A DNA stretch of 64,000 nucleotides from Nonomuraea glycinis (GTDB lineage: Bacteria > Actinomycetota > Actinomycetes > Streptosporangiales > Streptosporangiaceae). The notes under the pieces are model-generated. The model was given only the letters and a program-made list of their open reading frames with translations. It did not search any database and was not told the origin of the DNA. Positions 43,027 to 51,708 of the stretch are shown here, piece by piece (the first letter of the stretch is position 1; each line of letters begins with the position of its first letter). The position numbers and the translations under genes were made by a program. Location: contig NZ_BMNK01000015.1 of assembly GCF_014646515.1 (NCBI RefSeq), forward strand, positions 185,440 through 249,439, given 5' to 3'.

Positions 43027-45413
43027 CCACGCCACCAGTCGATGCTCACGATCGCCGGCCACCTGTCCAGATGGAGGCCACCGCTTCCGAGCAGGGCCGG
43101 GTGTATCAGGCGGCCCGTGACCTGACCGTCAACCACCATTACCCGCCCACGCCGGAGCCGGATCAGATCATCGAGGGTGACATTCCGCAACGCCCGCCAA
43201 GCTTCCAACCGCGCCCGCATCTGCTGCAGCGACTGGCGGGGGTGCTCGGTGACCTGGCCCCGGGCCAAAGCGGCGATGAGGACGGTGGCGGTAATGGCGG
43301 GGCGGCGGTGATCTGCGCGGTGGGCGGCACGCCCGGAGTGGGCAAGACGATACTGGCCGCCTCCTACGCCTGGGCCTGCCAAGCCGAGCGCTGGCCGGTG
43401 GTGGCCTGGATCGCCGCCGAAACTACCGCACAGATCCACACCGGACTGGCCTCCCTAGCCCAGCGGCTCGGCGAACGCCGGGCCGACGACGACGCCGCTA
43501 CCGCCGCCGCCCGGGCCAAGGCCTGGCTGGCCGCCACGGAGCGACCGGCGCTACTGGTGTTCGACAACGCCGCCGACCCCGAGACGATACGGCGCTGGTG
43601 CCCGGCAACCGGCGCTACCCGGGTGCTCATCACCACCCGCAACCGCGCGTTCCTGCGCCTGTTCGAGCCGGTCGAGGTCGAGGTGTTCACCCCCGAGCAG
43701 GCGGAGGCCTTCCTGCACCGGCGTACCGGCCTGGACGACCCCGGCGGCGCCGAGGCACTGGCTGATGAGTTGGGGCATCTGCCGCTGGCGCTGGACCAGG
43801 CCGCCACGGTGATCGCCCGCTTGCGGCTGTCCTACGAGACTTACCTGATCCTGTTGCGCGACTTCCCCGTCGCCGACTATCTGTCCGCCCAGCACGGCGA
43901 TCCTTATCCGGCCGGCACCGCTGAGGTGATCTTGCTATCGGCCACCCAGGCCGAGACCATCCTGCCGGAGGCCACCGAGTTGCTACCTCTGCTGGCGGTC
44001 CTGTCTCCGGCTGGCGTCCCCCTGCCGGTGCTGCACGCCCTGAGCGCCGAAGGCATCGAGCGGGTGCGAGTCCAGCAGTTGCTCGCCGACCTGACCGACA
44101 CCTCGCTGATCACCTTCAACGAGGACGGCAGCGCGGTCTTGATGCACCGCCTCGTACAACGCGTGCTCCGCGACCGCGCCGCCCACCAAGGCCATCTGAA
44201 CGGCGTCTTGAGCCAAGCCGTCAACCTGCTTCACGCGTTCAACGCCGCTCTGCCCGACGGCGCCGAGACCTGGGCCGCCCGGGCCGCGGTCGAGATGCTG
44301 ATCGACCAGACCAACACGCTCTACCTGTGGACTCAGACCGGCGACGGCTTGTCCGCCGACTTGCTGAGCCTCCGGCACTGGTGCGGCCAATACCTGTACG
44401 ACCTGGCCGATCTCACCCGCGCCATCCCCCTGTACGAGGTCACCCTCGCCGACCGGGAGCGAGTGCTAGGCGCCAACCATCCCAACACCCTGGCCTCCCG
44501 CAACAACCTCGCCAGCGCCTACCGGTCGGCGGGGGACCTCGGGCGGGCCATCCCGCTGTACGAGACCACCCTCGCTGACCGGGAGCGAGTGCTGGACACC
44601 GACCACCCCTCCATCCTGGCCTCCCGCAACAACCTCGCCGGCGCCTACCAGGCGGCGGGGGACCTCGGGCGGGCCATCCCGCTGTACGGGACCACCCTCG
44701 CCGACCGGGAGCGAGTGCTAGGCACCGACCACCCCGACACCCTGTCCTCCCGCAACAACCTCGCCTACGCCTACCAGGCGGCGGGGGACCTCGGGCGGGC
44801 CATCCCGCTGTACGAGACCACCCTCGCCGACAGCGTGCGGGTGCTGGGCGCCGACCACCCCGACACCCTGTCCTCCCGCAACAACCTCGCCAGCGCCTAC
44901 GAGTCGGCGGGGGATCTGGGCCGGGCCATCCCGCTGTACGAGACCACCCTCGCCGACCGGGAGCAGGTACTGGGCGCCGACCACCCCAACACCTTGGACT
45001 CCCGCAACAACCTCGCCGGCGCCTATCAGGCGGCGGGGGACCTCGGGCGGGCCATCCCGCTGCACGAGGTCACCCTCGCCGACAGCGTGCGGGTACTGGG
45101 CACCGACCACCCCAACACCCTGTCCTCCCGCAACAACCTCGCCAACGCCTACCAGGCGGCGGGGGACCTCGGGCGGGCCATCCCGCTGTACGAGACCACC
45201 CTCGCCGACAGGGAGCGAGTGATGGGCGGCGACCACCCCGACACCCTGACCTCCCGCAACAACCTCGCCAGCGCCCACCAGGCGGCGGGGGACCTCGGGC
45301 GGGCCATCCTCCTGTACGAGGCCACCCTCGCCGACAGCGTGCGGGTACTGGGCACCAACCACCCCACAACTCAAGTCGTCCGGAACAACCTTGAGGTAGC
45401 ACTACAGAAGTAG
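43023..45413 (+). CDS. NB-ARC STAND ATPase with eight TPRs (NLR-like)
   Basis: 796 residues from ATG 43023. Near the N-terminus is the amyloid-like motif ASEQGRVYQAARDLTVN. The NB-ARC ATPase follows: Walker A GGTPGVGKTILA, Walker B PALLVFDNA, the sensor region RVLITTRN and the GLPL-like LGHLPLALDQAA. A winged-helix and linker region comes next, then about eight 42-residue TPRs (44418-45410). STAND proteins of this build sense an invader with their repeats and oligomerise to trigger an effector; the partner is the overlapping two-TM gene upstream. The sensor target is unknown. Confidence 0.85.
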   Translation: MTTPPVDAHDRRPPVQMEATASEQGRVYQAARDLTVNHHYPPTPEPDQIIEGDIPQRPPSFQPRPHLLQRLAGVLGDLAPGQSGDEDGGGNGGAAVICAVGGTPGVGKTILAASYAWACQAERWPVVAWIAAETTAQIHTGLASLAQRLGERRADDDAATAAARAKAWLAATERPALLVFDNAADPETIRRWCPATGATRVLITTRNRAFLRLFEPVEVEVFTPEQAEAFLHRRTGLDDPGGAEALADELGHLPLALDQAATVIARLRLSYETYLILLRDFPVADYLSAQHGDPYPAGTAEVILLSATQAETILPEATELLPLLAVLSPAGVPLPVLHALSAEGIERVRVQQLLADLTDTSLITFNEDGSAVLMHRLVQRVLRDRAAHQGHLNGVLSQAVNLLHAFNAALPDGAETWAARAAVEMLIDQTNTLYLWTQTGDGLSADLLSLRHWCGQYLYDLADLTRAIPLYEVTLADRERVLGANHPNTLASRNNLASAYRSAGDLGRAIPLYETTLADRERVLDTDHPSILASRNNLAGAYQAAGDLGRAIPLYGTTLADRERVLGTDHPDTLSSRNNLAYAYQAAGDLGRAIPLYETTLADSVRVLGADHPDTLSSRNNLASAYESAGDLGRAIPLYETTLADREQVLGADHPNTLDSRNNLAGAYQAAGDLGRAIPLHEVTLADSVRVLGTDHPNTLSSRNNLANAYQAAGDLGRAIPLYETTLADRERVMGGDHPDTLTSRNNLASAHQAAGDLGRAILLYEATLADSVRVLGTNHPTTQVVRNNLEVALQK
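44418..45410 (+). repeat. Tandem 126-bp repeat encoding TPR units
   Basis: About eight consecutive 126-bp units, each encoding AIPLYE(T/V)TLAD...HPNTL..RNNLA.AYQAAGDLGR. Adjacent units are very similar at DNA level (GGGGGACCTCGGGCGGGCCA recurs), which invites recombination and unit-number change. Differences concentrate at a few codons (RERVLG/SVRVLG; ANHP/TDHP/ADHP), the likely ligand-facing positions. Confidence 0.9.
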
Positions 45414-45570
45414 TCCGAGGCCCTCCCACTTGGTGGAGGCGGATGCTGCCAAGTGGGAGGAGTCAGCTCCTGAACTATGAGCGGCGCGGTGAGCGCATTC
45501 AATTAACGATCGTTTTTTGAAGACCCGTCGGATCGACCCGCAGGCGGCCCTCAGAGCCCTCAAAAACTCG

Positions 45571-45616
45571 TTCAACAACCCTGGTGGTTCAACAACCTCG
45601 AAACACCGTTTGTTGA
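45571..45616. promoter_or_regulatory. Repeat cluster before the resolvase gene, possible recombination site
   Basis: Two direct copies of TTCAACAACC (45571-45580, 45588-45597) and one inverted partial copy (TTTGTTGA, 45609-45616) lie just before the resolvase start. Resolvases often bind such clusters as res or operator sites. Function is inferred from position only. Confidence 0.35.
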
Positions 45617-45620
45617 GAGA

Positions 45621-46310
45621 ATGGTGGGCGTGACCGACTCTCTGCAGTCGCCCGCCGACCCGCTGGCCGCCTTCCCCGCCCACCGCAGCGAGATCCGCAT
45701 CGGCTACGCCCGCGTCTCCACCGCCGGGCAGAACCTCGAGCGCCAACTCGACGCGCTCAAGGCGGCCAAGTGCCGGCGCGTCTTCGCCGACAAGAAGTCC
45801 GGCAAGAGCGCCGAGCGGCCCGAGCTCGCGGCCTGCCACGCGTTCCTGAACGAGGGCGACACCCTGGTCGTCCCTTCGCTGGACCGCTACGGCCGCTCCC
45901 TGGCCGACCTCATCACCATGGTCGGCGGCCTGCGCCGCCGCGAAATCGGTTTCACCTCGCTGCACGAGAACCTCGACACCACCACCCCGGGCGGCCGGCT
46001 CATCTTCCACGTCTTCGCCGCGCTGGCCGAGTTCATCCGCGAGCTCATCGTCGCTGGCACACGCGACGGCCTGGCCGCCGCCAAGGCCCGCGGCCGCACC
46101 GGCGGCCGCCCCACCGTCATCACCCCCGAACTGCTACGCGCGGCCCGCGACATGCTGCCCAACCCCGAGAACTCGATCACCTCGATCGCCAAACTGCTCG
46201 GCGTCAGCCCGGGGACGCTGTACAACCACATCCCCGACCTGCGACAGCTCCGCCAAAGTGGCACCGAAAATGAACTTATCGGGGCAAAGTTCGCCGAATC
46301 GCAGGGATGA
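45621..46310 (+). CDS. Serine recombinase, resolvase/invertase type
   Basis: 229 residues from ATG 45621 (GTG 45630 is a close alternative). The catalytic domain has IGYARVSTAGQNLERQLDAL with the nucleophilic serine, LVVPSLDRYGRSLADL, and the E-helix FAALAEFIRELIVAGTRDGL. The C-terminal helix-turn-helix is ITSIAKLLGVSPGTLYNHIP. It resembles Tn3/Hin-family enzymes of full length. No transposase or clear element ends are next to it. It sits between the two convergent NB-ARC loci, so it may be a remnant mobile gene or a locus-specific invertase. Confidence 0.88.
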   Translation: MVGVTDSLQSPADPLAAFPAHRSEIRIGYARVSTAGQNLERQLDALKAAKCRRVFADKKSGKSAERPELAACHAFLNEGDTLVVPSLDRYGRSLADLITMVGGLRRREIGFTSLHENLDTTTPGGRLIFHVFAALAEFIRELIVAGTRDGLAAAKARGRTGGRPTVITPELLRAARDMLPNPENSITSIAKLLGVSPGTLYNHIPDLRQLRQSGTENELIGAKFAESQG

Positions 46311-46329
46311 ACGCCTCTCCGGCAGAGTG

Positions 46330-48630
46330 CTACCGCAGTGCCGCCGCCAGATTGGCCTGCACCGTTCGTGTTGTGGGGTGGTCGGCGCCCAGCACCCGCT
46401 CACAGTCAGCCAGCGTGCGCTCGTACAGCAGGATGGCTCGGCCCAGGTCCCCTGCGGTCTCGTAGGCACCGGCGAGGTTGTTCCGGGAGGTCAAAGTAAT
46501 GGGATGTTCATCGTTAAGCACCCGCTCACAGTCGGCCAGCGCGGATTCGAACAACGAGATAGCCCGGCCCAAATCCCCAGCCTCCTGGTAGACGGAGGCA
46601 AGGTTGATGCGCGAGCGCAAGGTGTCCGGGTGACTGTCTCCCAGCACCCGCTCCTGTCCCGCCAACGCAGTCTCGAATAACGAGATGGCGCGGCCCAAGT
46701 CCCCAGCCTTCCAGTAGGCACCTGCCAGGTTGCCACAGGTGGCCAGAGCGTCACGGTCATCGCCGCCCAGTATCCGCACGCACTCTGCGAGTGTCACCTC
46801 GAACAGCGAGATGGCTTTGCCTAGATCTCCGGCCGCCTGATAAGCGCCAGCCAGGTTGTTGCGGGAGGTCAGGATGGCGGGATGGTCAATGCTCAGCACC
46901 CGCTCCCGATTCGCCAGCGTGCGCTCGTACAGCGGGATGGCCAGGTCTAAATCCCCCGCCGCCTCGTAGGCACTAGCCAGGTCGTTGCGGGAGATCAGAG
47001 TGTCGGGGTGGCTGTCCCCCAGCACCCGCTCCCGATCCGCCAGCGTGGCCTCATACAGGGGTATGGCCCGGCCCAGGTCCCATGCCTCCCGATAGACGCC
47101 GGCCAGGTCATTGCGGGAGGTCAGAGTATCGGGATGTCTGTCACCCAGCACTCGCTGGTACGCGCTGGTCGCACGCTGGAGCCAGTCGATCGCGGTGACG
47201 ACGGCGCCCTGGTTGCCAAGAAAGAGCCCGGCTTCCTTGAGCAGATGGGCGGTGTCCTGGGTATCAGCGGCAGGAGGCGTGTGGTCGGCCAGGGCAGTGA
47301 TGTGTGGCAAGAACGTCCGCCAGGTCGACCAGTCGTCCGGATGCACGGGCCAATCGGGCAGGGTGCGGTCGAGCAGAGTAGTGGCCTGCTCGCGGCCGGT
47401 GTTGATGTCGCCGCTCTGGCGGTGGGGGTCGGCGGCGTCGGCGGTTCGGGCGACGGCCTGGACCAGTCGATGCACCGTGATGCCGGTCCCGTCCAGGCTG
47501 ATCATGTTGTAGGCAGCCAGGCTGCCCAGCGCCTGCTGCAGATCCGGCGCGCAAACAGCCAAGCCATCCAGCAAGATTCGGGGAATGGATTCGGCGCCAT
47601 ACCAGGCCAGAAGCCGCAGCACTAGCCCGGCCAGCGAAACCTCGGTTAGCTGGTCCAGCGTCAGGCGCCAAATGCGTGCGATGGTCCGCTCAGAGTCCGA
47701 GCCTCGAGCGGCATGGTCGTACATGACGGCCGGGTGCTCGGCCAGCAGGCTCAGGTAGGTGCGGGGGCTCAGCCGGTTCTGGTGCAGGTAGGCACCAACC
47801 TGCTCGATCGCCAGCGGCAACCAGCCCAGCTCTCGCACCAATTCGACCGCGCCGTCCAAGGTATCGGGCACGTTCCCGCTGTGATCAAGGAAAGCAGGCA
47901 GAGCATGGGTGGCGATGCTGATGAGCAACTCGATCGCTTCACGTTCGCCGAGCACATCCAGGCGTAACACCCTCTGAGCGCCCAGCCGGTGCCAGCCCTC
48001 GCTCAGTCGGCTAGTCACCAGTACCTGCCCGGCCATGGTTCGCTCCAGCAGGGGTGCCACATCGGCGGGGTCGACGACATTGTCGAGTACCAGCAGCCAC
48101 CCGTCATGCGCGGCCAGCCACGCCGTGGCCCGCTCGGCTAGCGCCTCCAACGGCAACGCCGTCGTGAGTTCCGGCTGTAGCGCCACCGTCAACGCGGCTA
48201 GGCCAGCCTCCACCGCTGCGGAGCTGTCGGCGGTGATCCACCACACTGGATTGAGCCCCGTACCGTCTCCCCGGGCGGCGTGTGCCCGGGCGTAGCGGGC
48301 GGCCAGGGTGGACTTGCCGACCCCGCCCAGCCCGTGCACCGCGGCCACCACCACCTCCCCGCCGCCGCGCAGCGCAGCCTCCAGCTCGGTCAGCTCATCC
48401 CCGCGCCCGACGAACACACCGGTATGCCGCGGCGCGTTCACTAACCGCGGCGGCGCGGCCACCTCGGTGACCGGCCGCAGCGCCTCGCCCGGCAGCACCG
48501 TTGTCTGGTTGACGGTCTGATCACGCCCCGCCTGGTACACCCGGCCCTGATCGGAAGCGGTGGCATCCATGCAGATGTCCGGCTGGGGCCGGGTCCGTGC
48601 CTGTCTTGGCTGGCCTGGAACAGCGTTCAT
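46330..48630 (-). CDS. Second NB-ARC STAND ATPase with seven TPRs (NLR-like)
   Basis: 766 residues from about 48630; ATG inside (MDATASDQ) is an alternative start. The N-terminus carries ATASDQGRVYQAGRDQTVN, the amyloid-like motif. Next are Walker A GLGGVGKSTLAAR, Walker B WLLVLDNVVDPADV, QVLVTSRLSEGW and LGWLPLAIEQ, then a C-terminal set of about seven 42-residue TPRs (YEAAGDLDLAIPLYE type). It is convergent with the first NB-ARC gene across the resolvase and overlaps its own effector-like partner upstream by four bases. Role as a defence sensor is inferred from architecture. Confidence 0.85.
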   Translation of the reverse strand: MNAVPGQPRQARTRPQPDICMDATASDQGRVYQAGRDQTVNQTTVLPGEALRPVTEVAAPPRLVNAPRHTGVFVGRGDELTELEAALRGGGEVVVAAVHGLGGVGKSTLAARYARAHAARGDGTGLNPVWWITADSSAAVEAGLAALTVALQPELTTALPLEALAERATAWLAAHDGWLLVLDNVVDPADVAPLLERTMAGQVLVTSRLSEGWHRLGAQRVLRLDVLGEREAIELLISIATHALPAFLDHSGNVPDTLDGAVELVRELGWLPLAIEQVGAYLHQNRLSPRTYLSLLAEHPAVMYDHAARGSDSERTIARIWRLTLDQLTEVSLAGLVLRLLAWYGAESIPRILLDGLAVCAPDLQQALGSLAAYNMISLDGTGITVHRLVQAVARTADAADPHRQSGDINTGREQATTLLDRTLPDWPVHPDDWSTWRTFLPHITALADHTPPAADTQDTAHLLKEAGLFLGNQGAVVTAIDWLQRATSAYQRVLGDRHPDTLTSRNDLAGVYREAWDLGRAIPLYEATLADRERVLGDSHPDTLISRNDLASAYEAAGDLDLAIPLYERTLANRERVLSIDHPAILTSRNNLAGAYQAAGDLGKAISLFEVTLAECVRILGGDDRDALATCGNLAGAYWKAGDLGRAISLFETALAGQERVLGDSHPDTLRSRINLASVYQEAGDLGRAISLFESALADCERVLNDEHPITLTSRNNLAGAYETAGDLGRAILLYERTLADCERVLGADHPTTRTVQANLAAALR

Positions 48631-49049
48631 TCGTTCATTTCTCGTTGATGGTCTGGTCCCGACCAGCCTGATAGACCCGGCCGTGCCCGCTGGCGGTCGC
48701 CTTCATCACCAGCGAACCGATGCGCTCCCTGCTCGGCTGGCTCCAGGGCCGGGGTGAGCACTTCGTCCAGAACCCGTTTAATCTCTCCGGCCAGGCCCGG
48801 TTCGGCGCGCAGTAGCTGCTGCAGCCGCACCTGCCACGCCCCGGCCATGGCCTGCTCGGTGTCGCTGTCCTTGCGCGCCTCGACGAGCACCTGCTCGCGG
48901 ACCTCGACCAGCTCCGCCTCGACAGCGTCGGCCTGCTCCGGGCGGGCCTTACGCCACAGCGCGACCGCGCCGTCGCGGGCCGCCTGCCAGGCGTCGGTGG
49001 CCATGGCGGTCACCAGCGCCGTGCCCGCAGTCAACACGATCGGATCCAC
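48627..49049 (-). CDS. Effector-like helical protein; amyloid motif present but out of frame
   Basis: Start GTG 49049 (GAGGGG seven bases upstream): MDPIVLTAGTALVTAMATDAW, then a helical domain (RDGAVALWRKARPEQ...). About 100 residues in, the frame becomes RFAGDEGDRQRARP, but the adjacent frame encodes IGSLVMKATASGHGRVYQAGRDQTINEK and stops. That is the same motif as in the neighbouring NB-ARC protein and the expected C-terminus of its partner effector. A one-base indel near 48720-48740 separates them. The gene is either inactivated or carries a sequencing error. The helical part recalls the Bell-type effector domains linked to such motifs. Confidence 0.6.
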   Translation of the reverse strand: MDPIVLTAGTALVTAMATDAWQAARDGAVALWRKARPEQADAVEAELVEVREQVLVEARKDSDTEQAMAGAWQVRLQQLLRAEPGLAGEIKRVLDEVLTPALEPAEQGAHRFAGDEGDRQRARPGLSGWSGPDHQREMNE

Positions 49050-49222
49050 GTCGATTCCCCTCACACAGCCGAGGTATGACCCCACGGTAGAGCCGGCCAC
49101 CTGAAGAATCGACCGAAATCGTAGATAAACGCCATTCGTCACTTCGGCGGCCTCGATCGCAGTACATGCCAATGCATGGCCGACCAGGGCTCACTGGGGC
49201 ATCGCGGACGATCAGGACCGTG

Positions 49223-49255
49223 TCATCGCAGATAGTGGCTCACTATCTGCGATGA
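49223..49255. terminator. Perfect 15-bp hairpin
   Basis: The arms TCATCGCAGATAGTG (49223-49237) and the exact complement (49241-49255) surround a 3-nt loop. The stem is strong and lies between a minus-strand gene and a decayed plus-strand gene. It lacks a U-run, so it is a bidirectional hairpin of uncertain use. Confidence 0.45.
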
Positions 49256-49301
49256 CTCGGGTCAGCCGGGAGACGTCCCCACACCGGATCGCAGTGCGGC
49301 A

Positions 49302-49766
49302 ATGCCTGCCGCCACTCCGGCACAGGGTCCAGCCCGCTCAACGGTTGAAGAAGCGATAGTGGCCGTGTACTGCGATCTCTACCCTGCCGGTCAGCGCGCA
49401 GAGAAGACCTCACCCGAAGAGCGCAAGGCGATCCTGGAAGATGTCGCCACCCAGCCGTTGCTGGACCGGATGCTCCGCGGAATCGCAGCCCTTCGTGTGA
49501 CTGGCCGCGTCACCTGGGGCAGTCCCGTCGTCCACGCCTCCGACATCGAGATCACTGGTGACCAGGCCACTCTCCACGACTGCCAGGATGGCAGCGGAGC
49601 GGGACAGGCCGACGATAAGACGGGCAAGCATCTCACGCGTGGTACGGGCGGCACCCACCTGGTAGCGACTCTCCACAAGGGCAAGGACGGAGCCCGCCGG
49701 GTCTCGAAGGTGGAACAGGTGGAACAGGTGGAACGGGTGGAAAAGCCTTGCTCGCCCACGGCCTGA
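49302..49766 (+). pseudogene. Truncated copy of the Tad-locus lipoprotein
   Basis: 154 residues matching the lipoprotein at 40237-40806: DVATQPLLDRMLRGIAALRVTGRVTWGSPVV versus PVATQPLLGTMLKGIAALRAQGRVTWG (shown as shared blocks VATQPLL, GIAALR and GRVTWG). The signal peptide and lipobox are missing, so it cannot be exported as the original is. Near the end are imperfect 9-bp tandem units (GTGGAACAG, GTGGAACAG, GTGGAACGG, GTGGAAAAG). It leads a decayed three-gene copy of the Tad-locus tail in inverted orientation. Confidence 0.7.
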
Positions 49767-50563
49767 TCGTTGGTCTCGTACTCACGCTGGCTCCCGCCCC
49801 GCCCGGAGAGGGAGATGTCATCGACGTGTCGACCCAATTCTCGGGTTACGTCATCTCGGGGTAGCAGGCGCCTCGGCCCGGAGCCATCAAAGTTCGCGGC
49901 AAAAGGGCGAAGGTGACCTGCGCTTACAGGCCCTGAGCCGTCGACGGACGGAAGAACGGCGGTCTCGAATTCGTCGACCCCGCCAGCAATCCCAATGACC
50001 GGCCATCCCGTAGAGGCGCCTACTACCTGGCCGAATGCTCGGACGGTTACCGGGACGTCATCTGGATCGCCAAGAAGCACGATCCTGGAATCACCCCCGA
50101 GCAGCTCGCCCGGAGGGCGTACGCGCGGATCCCGATCCGGTCCCCGAAAGTGCTCACCGCGCCTCCCCGTGGCAAGGAAGGTCTTGTCGGACTCCCGCAC
50201 TGGTTCTACCTGGCCAAGGGCGAATGGGCAGCCAGATCGAACCGGCTGCGAGCAGGACTTGTCTGGGCCAGAGCCACCGCGACACCGCAGCGGATGACCA
50301 TCAGCCCGGGTGACGGCAAGACGATCACCTGCGACGGCCCTGGCACCAGATATGACCCCGCCACACCCGCCGCCCAGCAGCGTTCCACCTGCTCGTACCG
50401 CTACTCCTGCCCGAACAGCTCCAACCGGGTCACCGTGTCCGTGGCCTGGGGTGGCACCTGGCGTGGCTCCGGCGGAACAGGCGGCACGCTGCCGCCCATC
50501 ACCCGATCGGTCATATTCCCGATTCGTGTCGTCGAAGCCCAGGCGCTTGTCACGAAGGAATAG
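49748..50563 (+). pseudogene. Decayed copy of the Tad-locus exported protein
   Basis: In one frame from 49748 it reads LAHGLIVGLVLTLAPAP..., then two in-frame stops (TAG near 49862, TGA near 49936), and from there a strong match to the 39434-40255 protein: RRGAYYLAECSDGY, VLTAPPRGKEGLVGLPHWFY, TITCDGPGTRYDP, TCSYRYSC and SVIFPIRVVEAQALVTKE. One stop replaces a tryptophan-region codon. The gene is dead, but the C-terminal half remains an open frame. Confidence 0.8.
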
Positions 50564-50567
50564 CCCC

Positions 50568-50720
50568 ACGCTCTCCCGCCTCGCGCCGAACAGAGAACAA
50601 GATCACCGCCCCCTACCAGGCAGGCGCCGTCCGATGGTGCTCGTGGCGAGTGTCGCGTTGACCGCTCTCGGTGCGCTCATCACCTGGAAGGTGTACGGCG
50701 TTGCTGGCGATGGCGAGGTC
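50568..50720 (+). pseudogene. Fragment of a cpaB copy
   Basis: The frame after 50568 encodes a match to the CpaB N-terminus: LPGRRRPMVLVASVALTALG then ALITWKVYGVAGDG, against SPMMLVAGVALTALGALVAWQVYGVAS in cpaB at 38786-39427. It ends abruptly before the SAF domain. It completes the same gene order as the Tad-locus tail. Confidence 0.7.
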
Positions 50721-50754
50721 AGCAGGAGAAAACCTCGAAGCGATCAGGCAATGA

Positions 50755-51705
50755 TCATCTTGGTGGGCCGACAAGATCCCGGATCTGGTAGGCGCAGCCC
50801 CAGGAAAGCGTGACCCCGGCTCCTCCATGTCCGTAATTGTGGAGCAATGATCTGTCTGCGACCGGATCCGCCTCTACCCGGACGTGGTCACGCGTAGGGC
50901 GCAGCCCCACGCGATGGCTGAGAACGCGGGCCTGCGCGAGACGCGGTTCGACTGCTCTGCAGCGGGCCAGGATCGCCTCAGCAGCCTGGTGATCGACCTT
51001 CAGGGACTCGTCACCATCGATGGCGGTGCCGCCGAGGACGGCGACGTCGCCGTGGGGGTAGATGCACAAGAGATCGGGCGATATGCCGGTGTCTTCTGAG
51101 AAGAACTCGGTGAGGCCCGGGTTGGTCACCACGACCTGCTGTCCGCGTATGGACCGTAGGCGGGGATCGTCTGCGAGCGACCGGGCCGAAAGGCCCGTGC
51201 AGTTGACGATGGTGGCTGCCGGTTGCGCCTCCTCCAGGGAGGACAAGGTACGGAGTTCGATGGCAACGCCGACCACTTCAAGCTGGTGTCGGAGGAAGCC
51301 GAGGTAGGCCGGCATGTCGATGAGGGGAACCGTGAACCGGTAGCCCGAGGTGAAGCCCTGGGGGAGTTCGGCGCGGGGGCATGGTCGGAAGCCGGGGAGC
51401 TCGGCGGCCCAGTCCGGTGGGTTCTGGGCGGTACGGGATGCCTCGATGCCGCTGGTGAGGCGGACGCCGGTGCCAGGGTGCGCGGCGAGTTCCCGGAAGG
51501 TCTGAAGGGACTCCCGGCTCCACTGGTCGACCTTGTCCTTAGGTTCGACCAGGTAGGGGCCCCACATGGCGCCGGCGGCCAGCGACGTGGCGCCCGGAAG
51601 CTCGGAGGCGATGACGTGCACGTTGTGGCCGGCTTCGGCCAGGACAATGGCGGTGGTCAGGCCGGACACGCCGGCCCCGACAACGACGACGCGGCCAAAG
51701 TTCAT
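50755..51705 (-). CDS. D-amino-acid oxidase family flavoenzyme
   Basis: 316 residues from ATG 51705. An FAD Rossmann motif (VVVVGAGVSGLTTAIVLAEAG region, given here as GAGVSGL) opens the protein, and the C-terminal signature NYGHGGAGVTLSWGCA is diagnostic of D-amino-acid oxidases. GLRPTRDHVRVE precedes it. It would oxidise a D-amino acid to the imino/keto acid with peroxide release. It lies at the left edge of the biosynthetic island, downstream of the regulator on the same strand with a 3-bp gap. Confidence 0.88.
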   Translation of the reverse strand: MNFGRVVVVGAGVSGLTTAIVLAEAGHNVHVIASELPGATSLAAGAMWGPYLVEPKDKVDQWSRESLQTFRELAAHPGTGVRLTSGIEASRTAQNPPDWAAELPGFRPCPRAELPQGFTSGYRFTVPLIDMPAYLGFLRHQLEVVGVAIELRTLSSLEEAQPAATIVNCTGLSARSLADDPRLRSIRGQQVVVTNPGLTEFFSEDTGISPDLLCIYPHGDVAVLGGTAIDGDESLKVDHQAAEAILARCRAVEPRLAQARVLSHRVGLRPTRDHVRVEADPVADRSLLHNYGHGGAGVTLSWGCAYQIRDLVGPPR

Positions 51706-51708
51706 GGC

